Below are positions 25,941-34,700 of a stretch of DNA of 64,000 bases, piece after piece. The notes beneath the pieces are model-generated. The model saw only the letters and a program-made list of their open reading frames with translations. It was not told where the DNA came from and made no database searches. The stretch's first letter is position 1; every line of letters begins with the position of its first letter. Both the position numbers and the translations under genes were made by a program. The DNA lies in NCBI RefSeq assembly GCF_018588945.1, contig NZ_JAFIWA010000001.1, positions 434,001 to 498,000 of the forward strand. Direction: 5' to 3'. The stretch comes from Microbacterium flavescens (GTDB lineage: Bacteria > Actinomycetota > Actinomycetes > Actinomycetales > Microbacteriaceae).

Positions 25941-28001
25941 ATGGCGGGGGCTGAAGAGACGGGTGCACGCGTGCGCCTGAAGAGACTGGCAGGCATCGGA
26001 CTGGCGATCGCAGCCCTCGTGGTCGGACTGGTGTCGCCGCCGGCATCCGCGGCTCCGTCCGGGCAGGTGGAGGCGTCGGTCGCCGCGGCACCGGCGGTCG
26101 GATCGGGCGGGGTGCTCACCGCCGATCTCACCAAGTTCCAGCCGGGGAACATCATCGGCGACAACGTCTTCTTCAACCGGTCGGCCATGACCGAGGCGCA
26201 GATCCAGACGTTCCTCCAGTCGAAGGGCCCGGCGTGCCGTGCCGGGTACACGTGCCTGAAGGACTACTACGACACGTCCCGCACCATCCCGGCCGACGCG
26301 ATGTGCGGCGCGTACTCGGGCGGCGTGCGCGAGCGCGCCTCGCGCATCATCTACCGGGTGGCTCAGGCATGCGGCATCAACCCGCAGGTGCTGATCGTCA
26401 TGCTCCAGAAGGAGCAGGGGCTGGTGCTGTCGAACGGACCCAGCGCGTACAACTACCGGGCCGCGATGGGGCAGGGCTGCCCCGACACTGCTGCGTGCGA
26501 CACCCGGTACTACGGATTCTTCAACCAGGTGTACGGCGGTGCGTGGCAGCTCAAGCGCTACGCGAACCCGCCCGGCACCTCGCAGTTCTTCACGTGGTAC
26601 GCCCCGGGGAAGACCTGGAACATCCTCTATCACCCCGACAGGAGCTGCGGCACGTCGCCCGTGCTCATCCAGAACCAGGCGACCGCCAACCTGTACTACT
26701 ACACGCCGTACCGGCCGAATGCGGCGGCGCTGCGGGCCGGGTACAACGAGGGCGACCGCTGCTCCTCATACGGCAACCGCAACTTCTACAACTTCTTCAC
26801 CGACTGGTTCGGCTCCACGCAGTACTCGTCCTTCGCCTCGGCTCCGACGCCGACCGTCGCGGGAACGGCCCTGGCCGGGCAGGTCCTGACCGCGAAGCCC
26901 GGCTCGTGGTCACCGGCGCCCAGCTCGCTCAGCTACCAGTGGCTCAAGGGCGGCCAGGCGATCGCCGGGGCGACCGGGGCGACCCTGAAGGTGACGAACG
27001 AGCTCGCGGGCAGTGCGCTCTCGGTGCGGGTCGTCGCGAAGCGGACGGCGTACGAGACCGTCACGAAGACGTCGGGCACCGTCGCCGCGCGAGGCTTCGC
27101 CGTCGACCGGCTCCAGGGCGACACACGGTACGAGACCGCCGTGGCTGTGTCCACGCGCGCCCACCCCGGGACCGTCGCCACCGTGTACCTCGCCACCGGA
27201 GCCGACTACGCCGACGCACTGTCCGCGGCGGCACTGGCGGCTCGTGACGATGCCGCGCTCCTCCTCGCGCCCGTCAACGCGCTGCCCGACGCCGTGGCGG
27301 CCGAGCTGCGGCGCCTCCAGCCCTCCCGCGTCGTGCTGATCGGCGGCGAGGGTGCCCTGGATGCCGGCACTGAGACGCGTGTCGCCCGCTTCGTCGGAGC
27401 GTCCACCGCCATCGAGCGGGTGGCGGGGATCGACCGGTACGAGACGTCGCGCCTGCTTGCAGCCCGGTTCGGGACCGCCCCCGCGGTGTACGTCGCCACC
27501 GGCCGGACGTTCGCCGACGCGCTGGGCGCCGCCGCCGTGGCCGGCACCCGCAGTGCGCCGGTGCTGCTGGTGGACGGTGTGACGGGCACCTTCGGCCCCG
27601 AGCAGCTGGCCACCCTCAAGTCGCTCGCCACGCGGTCGGCGGTCATCGTCGGCGGGCAGGGAGCCGTGTCGAGCAATGTCGCGACGCAGATGCGGGCGCT
27701 GGGCATCACCGTGAGCCGGTACGGCGGCGCCGATCGCTTCGCGACGAACAAGACGCTGAACTCCGCGTCGTTCGGAGCGTCGACGCCCCGCGCCTTCCTG
27801 GCGACCGGCTTCGACTTCCCCGACGCGCTGACCGGATCGGTGCTGGCCGCGAGCAGCGGCGCGCCGCTGCTCATCAGCGCGCAGGCGTGCGTCTCGGCGA
27901 CGGCCGCCGACTACGCCAAGGAGCGCGGCGTCACGGCGCTCACGCTGGTGGGCGGTGTCGGCGCGCTGTCCACCCACACCGCGCGGATGCTCCGCTGCTG
28001 A
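25941..28001 (+). CDS. Secreted CWB2-repeat protein with lysozyme-like N-terminal domain
   Basis: 686 residues. A signal peptide ends near PPASAAPS. Residues about 65-295 form a cysteine-containing domain found in actinobacterial secreted proteins (DNVFFNRSAMTEAQI, IYRVAQACGINPQVLIVM, KEQGLV, NFYNFFTDWFG); the glutamate in QKEQG sits where a lysozyme-like fold would have its catalytic acid, but this is inference. An Ig-like repeat follows (PTPTVAGTALAGQVLTAKPG and YQWLKGGQAI). The last 330 residues are three CWB2 repeats (RLQGDTRYETA, RVAGIDRYETS, RYGGADRFATN) that bind wall polymer. It is a likely wall-anchored muramidase-type hydrolase. Confidence 0.8.
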   Translation: MAGAEETGARVRLKRLAGIGLAIAALVVGLVSPPASAAPSGQVEASVAAAPAVGSGGVLTADLTKFQPGNIIGDNVFFNRSAMTEAQIQTFLQSKGPACRAGYTCLKDYYDTSRTIPADAMCGAYSGGVRERASRIIYRVAQACGINPQVLIVMLQKEQGLVLSNGPSAYNYRAAMGQGCPDTAACDTRYYGFFNQVYGGAWQLKRYANPPGTSQFFTWYAPGKTWNILYHPDRSCGTSPVLIQNQATANLYYYTPYRPNAAALRAGYNEGDRCSSYGNRNFYNFFTDWFGSTQYSSFASAPTPTVAGTALAGQVLTAKPGSWSPAPSSLSYQWLKGGQAIAGATGATLKVTNELAGSALSVRVVAKRTAYETVTKTSGTVAARGFAVDRLQGDTRYETAVAVSTRAHPGTVATVYLATGADYADALSAAALAARDDAALLLAPVNALPDAVAAELRRLQPSRVVLIGGEGALDAGTETRVARFVGASTAIERVAGIDRYETSRLLAARFGTAPAVYVATGRTFADALGAAAVAGTRSAPVLLVDGVTGTFGPEQLATLKSLATRSAVIVGGQGAVSSNVATQMRALGITVSRYGGADRFATNKTLNSASFGASTPRAFLATGFDFPDALTGSVLAASSGAPLLISAQACVSATAADYAKERGVTALTLVGGVGALSTHTARMLRC

Positions 28002-28036
28002 CGGCCGACGCCCAGGGTGACGCGTCGGGGGTGACC

Positions 28037-28042
28037 TAGACT
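28037..28042 (+). promoter_or_regulatory. -10 element before the first ABC exporter operon
   Basis: TAGACT lies 53 nt before the GTG at 28096, giving a leader of about 47 nt. The leader contains the short inverted repeat GGGCG/CGCCC. No convincing -35 is visible. Confidence 0.5.
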
Positions 28043-28095
28043 GAAGTGGTTTGCCCCGAGGGCGGGTCGCCCTTGCCCATTGACGAAGCAGAACC

Positions 28096-28989
28096 GTGAG
28101 CAACAACCCCCGCCTCTTCGACGCTGTCCCCCGCGCGCAGTTCGACGTGCCCGGGCGCAGCAGCGGTCTCCTCGACGTCTTCCGGTGGCACTACCTGCTG
28201 CGCCTCCTCGTGCGCACGGGTGTGACGACGAGGTACCGCAACTCGGTGCTCGGCTGGACCTGGTCCTACGTTCGGCCGGCCGCGCAGTTCGTCGTCTTCT
28301 TCGTCGTGCTGGGCGTCTTCCTCCAGCTCAACAGGGGCATCCCCAACTACGCGATCTACCTGTTCTCGGGGATCGTCGTCATCAACCTCTTCAGCGAGGG
28401 GTTCAAGAACGCGACGACGTCGATCGTCAACAACGCCGCCCTCGTGCGCAAGGTGTACCTGCCGCGTCAGCTCTTCGCGGTGTCCGCCGTGATCGTCGCG
28501 TTCGTGCACTTCCTGCCGCAGGTGGTCCTGCTGCTCATCGTGTGCCTGTTCTTCGGCTGGATCGTGCAGATCTCGGTGCTCAGCATCCTGGCCATCCTTG
28601 CGGGGATGCTGCTCATCATGCTCTTCGCGCTCGGGCTGGGCCTGCTGTTCGGAGCCATGAACGTGCGCTTCCGCGACGCCGAGAATATCGTCGAGCTCCT
28701 GCTGCTGCTCGCCACCTGGGCATCGCCGGTCCTGTACTTCTGGACCATGGTCGCCGACGTGCTGCCGCCGTGGCTGTTCCAGCTCTACATGCTGAACCCG
28801 ATCACTCAGGCGGTGGAGCTCTTCCACTTCGCGTTCTGGTACCCGATCACCGCGTCCGACCCGGCGCTGCCGTTGCCCCCCATGCTGGGGATCAACACGC
28901 TGTGGACGTTCCTCATCACGATCGTGACGATCGTCATCGGACAGGCCGTGTTCCGCCGCCTCGAGGGAAGGTTCGCGCAAGACCTATGA
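28096..28989 (+). CDS. ABC-2 type polysaccharide exporter permease (Wzm/TagG-like), first system
   Basis: 297 residues with about six hydrophobic segments and an amphipathic N-terminus. YRNSVLGWTWSYVRPAAQF and the later RFRDAENIVELLLLLATW and FYPI-like regions are typical of permeases that export polyprenyl-linked polysaccharides. It is followed by the ATPase gene with an ATGA overlap. It opens the long rightward surface-polymer operon and is distinct from the second permease at 54.9 kb. Confidence 0.9.
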   Translation: MSNNPRLFDAVPRAQFDVPGRSSGLLDVFRWHYLLRLLVRTGVTTRYRNSVLGWTWSYVRPAAQFVVFFVVLGVFLQLNRGIPNYAIYLFSGIVVINLFSEGFKNATTSIVNNAALVRKVYLPRQLFAVSAVIVAFVHFLPQVVLLLIVCLFFGWIVQISVLSILAILAGMLLIMLFALGLGLLFGAMNVRFRDAENIVELLLLLATWASPVLYFWTMVADVLPPWLFQLYMLNPITQAVELFHFAFWYPITASDPALPLPPMLGINTLWTFLITIVTIVIGQAVFRRLEGRFAQDL

Positions 28990-29729
28990 GCCAGCCCACC
29001 GCCGCCCCTCGCCGCCCCAGCATCATCGTCGACGGCGTCCGCAAGCGCTTCACGATCAATCACGCGCTGTCGCTGAAGGACACCGTCGTGGCGTGGATCC
29101 GCCGCCGCACCCTCACGAGCGACTTCGAAGCCCTCAAGGGCGTCGACATCGTCGTCGACGAGGGCGAGTCGGTCGCGATCCTCGGCCTGAACGGCTCGGG
29201 CAAGTCGACGCTGCTCAAGCTGATCTCGGGCGTGATGGCCCCGGACGGCGGCGAAGTGCTCACGCGCGGCCGCGTGGCGGGCCTCATCGAGGTGGGTGCC
29301 GGATTCCATCCCGAGCTGTCGGGGCGTGAGAACGTCTTCCTCAACGCGGCGATCCTCGGCATGACCCGGAGCGAGATCGAGGCGCGGTACGACGAGATCG
29401 TCGCGTTCAGCGAGATCGAGGAGTTCATCGACCAGGAGGTCAAGCACTACTCATCGGGCATGTTCATGCGCCTCGCGTTCTCGGTCGCGATCCACGTCGC
29501 GGTCGACGTGCTGCTCGTGGACGAGATCCTGTCCGTCGGCGACGCGCCGTTCCGCGAGAAGTGCCGGCTGAAGTTCGAAGAGCTCATCGCCGCCCGCAAG
29601 ACCCTCCTCATCGTGAGCCACGATCTCGACATGGTGCGCGAGCTGTGCGTGCGCGGCGTCGTGCTGAACAAGGGAGAGGTCGTCTACGACGGTCCGATCG
29701 AGGGGGCCGTCCGCCTGGTGGCGTCGTGA
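28986..29729 (+). CDS. ABC transporter ATPase (Wzt/TagH-like), first system
   Basis: 247 residues. Walker A is GLNGSGKST, the signature is the degenerate KHYSSGMFMRL seen in polysaccharide exporters, Walker B is VLLVDEILSVGD, and the H-loop is IVSHD. It lacks the C-terminal carbohydrate-binding domain of E. coli O9a Wzt, so polymer length control by a terminal modification is unlikely. It overlaps the permease (ATGA) and the following membrane gene (GTGA). Confidence 0.92.
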   Translation: MSQPTAAPRRPSIIVDGVRKRFTINHALSLKDTVVAWIRRRTLTSDFEALKGVDIVVDEGESVAILGLNGSGKSTLLKLISGVMAPDGGEVLTRGRVAGLIEVGAGFHPELSGRENVFLNAAILGMTRSEIEARYDEIVAFSEIEEFIDQEVKHYSSGMFMRLAFSVAIHVAVDVLLVDEILSVGDAPFREKCRLKFEELIAARKTLLIVSHDLDMVRELCVRGVVLNKGEVVYDGPIEGAVRLVAS

Positions 29730-31687
29730 CCGGCGACTGGCTCGCCGCCGTCCCTGCGCTGATCGCCGCCGTGGCCGTCCTGTTCGGGCCCGGATTCGCC
29801 ATGGGCGCCGGGCTGCGGCTGCGGGGCCTCGCCCTCTGGGCGCTCGCGCCCGTCCTGAGCGTCGCCCTGATCGCCGGACTCGCCTTCGTGTACGGTCTGG
29901 TCCGCATCCCCTGGTCGCTGGGGTCGATCCTCGGCGGCACGGCGGCGGTGGTCGTGCTCGCCTGGCTGGCCGGCCTCCTGCTCGGACCTCGAGTGCCCAG
30001 GCCGCCGCGCGACGTCCGCTGGACCCGCCTTCTCGCAGGAGGTCTGGTCGTCGGTGCTCTCCTGACGGCCGCGCGCTTCCTCATCTATCTGCACGACCCC
30101 GCGGCCATCTCGATGACGAACGACGCGGTGTTCCACCTGAACGCCGTCCGCTACGTCCTCGAGACGGGATCGGCGTCGTCGCTCCACATCAGCGGCGTCG
30201 TGGGCGGCAGCGGCTTCTATCCGGCGGCGTGGCACGGAATCGCCTCGACGGTCGTCCTCATCACCGGCGCCTCGATCCCGGTGGCCGCCAACATGGTCTC
30301 GCTGGTGATCGCGGCAGGCGTCTGGACCCTGGGCATCGCCTGGTTCGCCCGCTCCATCACGGGCGCGCCGTCGGCGACCGGTGCACTGGCGGCGTCGCTG
30401 TCGGCCTCCCTCCCGGTGTTCCCGATGCTCATGTTCCAGTGGGGGGTGCTGTACTCCTACGCGCTCGCACTTGCGCTGGTCCCCGCCGCGGCGGCGCTGA
30501 TCATCGACGCCCCGCGCTGGTTCGCCGGCCGCGGGCCGGTGCGCGGCACGGCGCGGACGGCGGCTCTCCTCGCGGTCCTCGTCGTCGCGGCGGCGGGGGC
30601 GCTCGCACTCTCGCAGCCGGCGGTCCTGCTGACGTGGGGCATCCTCGTCATCACGTGGTTCTCGTGGTGGGCGATCTCGACCGCGGTGGCGAGCAGCGGT
30701 CGGCGACGGATGCTGCTCCTCGTCGCGGTCGGCGGCGCGTGGGCGGTCTTCGTCACGGTGTGGATCCTGCTCACGCGGAGCACCTCGGGTTCGCACTGGC
30801 CGCCGTTCCGCGGCAAGCTCGAGGCGGTCCTCGACGTCGTGCTGAACGGCCAGGTGCTGCTCCCGGTGATGGCCGGCGTCAGCATCCTGATGCTCGTCGG
30901 ACTCGTCGTGTCGGTGCGGCGTCCTCCGCTGCGGTGGCTCGCGACCGCCTGGGTCGTGTCGGGCTCGCTCTACGTCGTCTCGGCCGGCATCGGCAACCCT
31001 TTCCTGCGCCGCTGGCTGCTCGGCGCCTGGTACGCCGACCCGTACCGCATCGCGGCCGCGGGGGCGGTCGTGGTCGTGCCGCTCGCCGCGATCGGCCTCG
31101 CTGTGATCGCCACCTGGGCCGCGCAGGCCATCTCCGCGCGTCGCGGCGAGACCGCCGCGCGGTTCGGGGCGGCATGGGCCATCGTCGCCGTCGCGGCGCT
31201 GGGCGTGATCCTCCTCATCGCCGCGCCGATGCTGCAGCTGCGCGGCGTCACCGACCGCGAGATCGACACCGAGTCGCGCTACGCCACGGACGAATACCTG
31301 TCGCCGGACGAGCGCGTGCTCCTCGAGCGTCTCGACGAGCACGTTCCCCCGGGTGAGCGCGTGATCGGCAACCCCTCCACCGGGATGGGCTTCGCCTACA
31401 TGCTCAGCGCCGCCGACGTGTTCCCCCGCACCTGGGCCGCGCCGCGGACCGACCCATGGCGGATGATCGAGCAGAGCCTGCGCCAGGCCGGGAGCGATCC
31501 GGCCGTATGCGAGGCGCTCGCCGCGTACGGCTCGCCGACCTACGTGCTCGACTTCGGTCTGGGCGAGGACAGCCCCGGCCGCTACGAGCTGCCCGGGATG
31601 ACGGGGTTCGAGGGGAAGCGCGGATTCGAGCTCGTCGATGAGCAGGGGGACGCGTCGTTGTGGCGGATCACCGCTTGCGCACCGTGA
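29726..31687 (+). CDS. Large multi-spanning membrane protein (DUF6541-like, GT-C topology)
   Basis: 653 residues with about a dozen hydrophobic segments and a C-terminal soluble domain of about 130 residues. An acidic, aromatic loop TNDAVFHLNAVRYVLETG lies after the first few helices, as in GT-C fold glycosyltransferases that use polyprenyl-linked sugars. DUF6541 proteins are common in actinobacterial surface-polymer loci and have no proven function. It is coupled to the ABC ATPase by a GTGA overlap, which suggests it acts on the exported polymer outside the membrane. Confidence 0.78.
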   Translation: MTGDWLAAVPALIAAVAVLFGPGFAMGAGLRLRGLALWALAPVLSVALIAGLAFVYGLVRIPWSLGSILGGTAAVVVLAWLAGLLLGPRVPRPPRDVRWTRLLAGGLVVGALLTAARFLIYLHDPAAISMTNDAVFHLNAVRYVLETGSASSLHISGVVGGSGFYPAAWHGIASTVVLITGASIPVAANMVSLVIAAGVWTLGIAWFARSITGAPSATGALAASLSASLPVFPMLMFQWGVLYSYALALALVPAAAALIIDAPRWFAGRGPVRGTARTAALLAVLVVAAAGALALSQPAVLLTWGILVITWFSWWAISTAVASSGRRRMLLLVAVGGAWAVFVTVWILLTRSTSGSHWPPFRGKLEAVLDVVLNGQVLLPVMAGVSILMLVGLVVSVRRPPLRWLATAWVVSGSLYVVSAGIGNPFLRRWLLGAWYADPYRIAAAGAVVVVPLAAIGLAVIATWAAQAISARRGETAARFGAAWAIVAVAALGVILLIAAPMLQLRGVTDREIDTESRYATDEYLSPDERVLLERLDEHVPPGERVIGNPSTGMGFAYMLSAADVFPRTWAAPRTDPWRMIEQSLRQAGSDPAVCEALAAYGSPTYVLDFGLGEDSPGRYELPGMTGFEGKRGFELVDEQGDASLWRITACAP

Positions 31688-31705
31688 CGGACGCGCGCGC
31701 CCGAT

Positions 31706-31711
31706 TAGGAT
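31706..31711 (+). promoter_or_regulatory. -10 element of a leaderless internal promoter
   Basis: TAGGAT lies 8 nt before the ATG at 31720 in the only gap (32 bp) between the first three genes and the rest of this operon. Confidence 0.55.
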
Positions 31712-31719
31712 GGCGTGAT

Positions 31720-32454
31720 ATGCCCGGCCGCGCGCACCCGCTCTTGATCGTCGTCCCGGCGCTCAACGAGCAGGATGCCGTGGGCGCGGTCGTGCGCAGC
31801 ATCCGCGCGTCGGTTCCCGACGCCGTCTGCCTGGTCGTCGATGACGGCTCCACCGACGACACGGCGGCTGTGGCCCGAGCGGCCGGAGCGACCGTGCTGA
31901 GCCTGCCGTTCAACCTCGGCGTCGGCGGCGCGATGCGTGCGGGCTTCCGCTACGCCCGCGATCACGATCACGGCATCGTGGTGCAGGTCGATGCCGACGG
32001 CCAGCACGACCCGCGCTACATCGAGGAGCTGGTGGCCGGCCTGGAGACGGCCGACGTCGTCATCGGCGCCCGTTTCGCGGGCGTCGGCGACTACGGCGTG
32101 CGCGGACCCCGGCGCTGGGCGATGCGCGTCCTCGCGTCGGCGGTGAGCGGAGTGGCGGGCCGTCGCCTCGATGACGTCACGAGCGGCTTCAAGGCCAGCG
32201 GGCCAGCGGCGGTGCGACTGTTCGCCGAGACCTACCCCGCCGAGTACCTGGGCGACACCGTCGAGGCGCTGGTGATCGGCGCCCGCGCCGGTCTTCGGAT
32301 CACCCAGCTTCCGGTCGAGATGCGCCCGCGTCAGGCCGGTGTGCCCTCCCACCAGCCGCTGCGGGCGACGGTGTATCTCCTGCGCGCGGGCGTCGCCTTC
32401 CTGCTCGCTCTCCTCCGACCCCGCGTCGCCGTCCCTCCGGAGGGCCCCGAATGA
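31720..32454 (+). CDS. Polyprenyl-phosphate-type glycosyltransferase, family 2
   Basis: 244 residues of the GT-A fold. Sequences LIVVPALNEQDAVG, VVDDGSTDDT and VQVDADGQHDP, plus the conserved DDVTSGFKA, match dolichyl/polyprenyl-phosphate hexose synthases. Such enzymes load a sugar onto polyprenyl phosphate for use by GT-C enzymes, which fits the DUF6541 neighbour. The C-terminus has one weak hydrophobic stretch (about 218-235). The start at 31720 is chosen from the leaderless -10. It overlaps the DUF2304 gene by ATGA. Confidence 0.88.
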   Translation: MPGRAHPLLIVVPALNEQDAVGAVVRSIRASVPDAVCLVVDDGSTDDTAAVARAAGATVLSLPFNLGVGGAMRAGFRYARDHDHGIVVQVDADGQHDPRYIEELVAGLETADVVIGARFAGVGDYGVRGPRRWAMRVLASAVSGVAGRRLDDVTSGFKASGPAAVRLFAETYPAEYLGDTVEALVIGARAGLRITQLPVEMRPRQAGVPSHQPLRATVYLLRAGVAFLLALLRPRVAVPPEGPE

Positions 32455-32840
32455 ACCCCATGACCTATGCGTTCGGCATCGCCGCCGCGGTGCTGGCCCT
32501 CGTAGCGATCGTCGAGCTGATGCGACGAGCGACGCTCCGCGAGCGTCACGCCGTCTGGTGGCTCGTCGGCGGCGTCATCGCCCTCGTGGTCGCGATCTTC
32601 CCGCAGACCCTGACCTGGGCCGCCGACCTGCTGGGCATCGCCGTCCCGACCAACCTCGTCTTCTTCATCGCGATCGGCCTCCTGTTCCTCGTCAGCCTGC
32701 AGTACGGCGCCGAGCTGACGCGCATCGAGGACAAGATCCGGACCCTCGCCGAGAAGAGCGCGTTCCACGAGCAGCGCATCGCCGAACTCGAGGACGCGCA
32801 GCCGGCGGCTGAAGACGACGGCGAGGGCCGAGCGCGATGA
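32451..32840 (+). CDS. DUF2304 membrane protein
   Basis: 129 residues with three hydrophobic segments (about 5-23, 35-55, 65-85), followed by a short charged coiled-coil-like tail (ELTRIEDKIRTLAEKSAFHE). DUF2304 proteins regularly follow GT2 polyprenyl-phosphate glycosyltransferases, as here, and may be membrane partners that anchor or assist them. Both ends overlap neighbours by ATGA. Confidence 0.85.
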   Translation: MNPMTYAFGIAAAVLALVAIVELMRRATLRERHAVWWLVGGVIALVVAIFPQTLTWAADLLGIAVPTNLVFFIAIGLLFLVSLQYGAELTRIEDKIRTLAEKSAFHEQRIAELEDAQPAAEDDGEGRAR

Positions 32841-34024
32841 GCACGCGCCGCGACGACCGCCCGACGGTCGTCATCGCGTCACGCCTGTTCACGCCCGAGG
32901 TCAGCGCCGGCGCCTTCCGGCTGGGTGCGCTGGCACGCGGACTCGCCGCCGGCGGCGCCGCGGTCACCGTCGTGACGACCATTCCGCCGCCGCACGCGCC
33001 GGCGACGCCCGACCCGTCAGGCGTCGCCGTCTCCCGGTGGCCGGTCCTGCGCGACCGCGGAGGCAACGTGCGGGGATACATCCAGTACGCGAGCTTCGAC
33101 GCGCCCCTGCTGCTGAGGCTCCTCTTCCGCCGCTGGAACGTGGCCGTCGCCGAGTCCCCTCCGACGACCGGGCTGGTGGTGGCGATCGCCGCCTTCCTCC
33201 GACGCCGCCGCTTCGTGTACTACGCCGCCGACGTCTGGACCGACGGCGTCATCGCGATGGGCGCCCCCCGACCGGTGATCGCCCTCATGCGGTGGATGGA
33301 GCGCGCCGCCCTGCGCCGGGCCGCCGGCATCCTGTCCATCTCGGACGAGGTCACCGAGCGTCTCGTCGCGCTCGGCGCCGACCGCCGGCGCGTCGCGCTC
33401 GTCGGGAACGGGATCGACACGGACGTGTTCTCACCCCAGGTGACGCCCGCTGCCCGCGACCGCTATTTCGTGTACACCGGCACGATGTCGGAATGGCAGC
33501 GCCCCGACGTCTTCGTCCGGGCATTCGCCCTCATCGCCGACGAGCACCCCGACGTGCGGCTGCGGTTCTTCGGACAGGGAGCGGTCGAAGGCGCCCTGCG
33601 CTCCTTGGCGGAGGAGCTCGTGCCCGGGAGGGTGGAGTTCGGGGGAGTGGTCAGCCCCGCCGACTCCGCCTCGTGGATCCGCGGCGCCGCGGCAGCCCTC
33701 GTGAGCATCGCGCCCGGGATCGGCTACGACTTCGCCCGGCCGACCAAGACCTACGCCGCCGCGGCTTGTGGAACGCCCGTGCTCTTCTCCGGTGCACCCG
33801 TCGGCGGGGCGCTGGTCGTCGACGCCGGTCTCGGCGAGGCGGTGGAGTTCTCGCCGGACGCGGTCGCCGCGGGGATGCGACGGCTGCTCGTGGCGGCGAC
33901 CTCGGGCGAGACGGAGAGCCGCCGCGCGGACCGTGCCGCGTGGGCCCGCGACCATGTGTCGCTGGCCGCCGTCGGCGAGCGTGCGGCCGACGCCGTGCTC
34001 GGTGTGCAGACGGGGCCGCGATGA
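32837..34024 (+). CDS. Glycosyltransferase family 4
   Basis: 395 residues with a GT-B fold: an N-terminal acceptor domain (IASRLFTPEVSAGAFRLGAL), a middle VGNGIDTDVFSP, then YTGTMSEWQRPDVFVRAF, and a donor-site region ending ARPTKTYAAAACGTPVLF. It resembles WbuB-like amino-sugar transferases, although that is weak. It is translationally coupled to the DUF2304 gene upstream. Confidence 0.85.
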   Translation: MSTRRDDRPTVVIASRLFTPEVSAGAFRLGALARGLAAGGAAVTVVTTIPPPHAPATPDPSGVAVSRWPVLRDRGGNVRGYIQYASFDAPLLLRLLFRRWNVAVAESPPTTGLVVAIAAFLRRRRFVYYAADVWTDGVIAMGAPRPVIALMRWMERAALRRAAGILSISDEVTERLVALGADRRRVALVGNGIDTDVFSPQVTPAARDRYFVYTGTMSEWQRPDVFVRAFALIADEHPDVRLRFFGQGAVEGALRSLAEELVPGRVEFGGVVSPADSASWIRGAAAALVSIAPGIGYDFARPTKTYAAAACGTPVLFSGAPVGGALVVDAGLGEAVEFSPDAVAAGMRRLLVAATSGETESRRADRAAWARDHVSLAAVGERAADAVLGVQTGPR

Positions 34025-34032
34025 CGGCCGGA

Positions 34033-34038
34033 TACAAT
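34033..34038 (+). promoter_or_regulatory. -10 element of a promoter before the wbpD-like gene
   Basis: TACAAT is a near-consensus -10 in the 64-bp gap between glycosyltransferase and acetyltransferase genes. The start at 34089 is 50 nt later with GGGAG before it, so this would be a leadered promoter for the sugar-synthesis trio. Confidence 0.5.
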
Positions 34039-34088
34039 CGTTGCGCACCGCCGGCAGCCCCCACGCCCGGTGCAGGGAGCCCCGAATC

Positions 34089-34700
34089 GTGACACACTCT
34101 TCCGCCGTGCGCATCGTCGAATCGGCCGACGTCTCGCCCGAGGCCACCATCGGCGACGGGTCCTCCATCTGGCATCTCGCGCAGGTCCGCGAGAAGGCCG
34201 TGCTCGGCCGCGGCTGCATCGTCGGGCGCGGCGCCTACGTCGGCACCGGCGTGGTGATGGGCGACAACTGCAAGGTGCAGAACTACGCCCTCGTCTACGA
34301 GCCGGCGCGACTCGGCGACGGGGTCTTCATCGGACCTGCCGTCGTGCTGACCAACGACACGTACCCGCGGGCCATCAATCCGGACGGCTCCCTCAAGAGC
34401 GCGCACGACTGGGAGCCCGTCGGGGTCACGATCGAGACCGGTGCGTCGATCGGGGCACGGGCCACCTGCGTGGCTCCTGTCACCATCGGCGCCTGGGCCA
34501 CCGTCGCGGCCGGTGCCGTCGTCGTGAAAGACGTTCCGCCGTTCGCGCTGGTCGCCGGGGTCCCCGCCCGGCGTCTCGGCTGGGTCGGCAAGGCGGGGGT
34601 TCCGCTGACGCGAGCCGAGCCCGACGGTCCCTGGATCTGCCCGGAGACGGGCGCCCGATACATCGAGTCCGACGGACTCCTGACAGAGGAGGACGCGTGA
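34089..34700 (+). CDS. wbpD: Hexapeptide-repeat N-acetyltransferase (WbpD/WlbB-like)
   Basis: 203 residues. Left-handed beta-helix hexapeptide repeats run from about residue 15 to 160 (IGDGSSIWHLAQV, VGRGAYVGTGVVMGD, FIGPAVVLTND, IGARATCVAPVTIGAWATV split over turns). The order and the C-terminal VAGVPARRLGWVGK and CPETG zinc-finger-like end match WbpD, which acetylates the 3-amino group of UDP-GlcNAc3NA. The gene neighbours are the matching aminotransferase and oxidoreductase. GTG 34089 has GGGAG 8 nt upstream; a GTG at 34107 is also possible. Confidence 0.8.
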   Translation: MTHSSAVRIVESADVSPEATIGDGSSIWHLAQVREKAVLGRGCIVGRGAYVGTGVVMGDNCKVQNYALVYEPARLGDGVFIGPAVVLTNDTYPRAINPDGSLKSAHDWEPVGVTIETGASIGARATCVAPVTIGAWATVAAGAVVVKDVPPFALVAGVPARRLGWVGKAGVPLTRAEPDGPWICPETGARYIESDGLLTEEDA

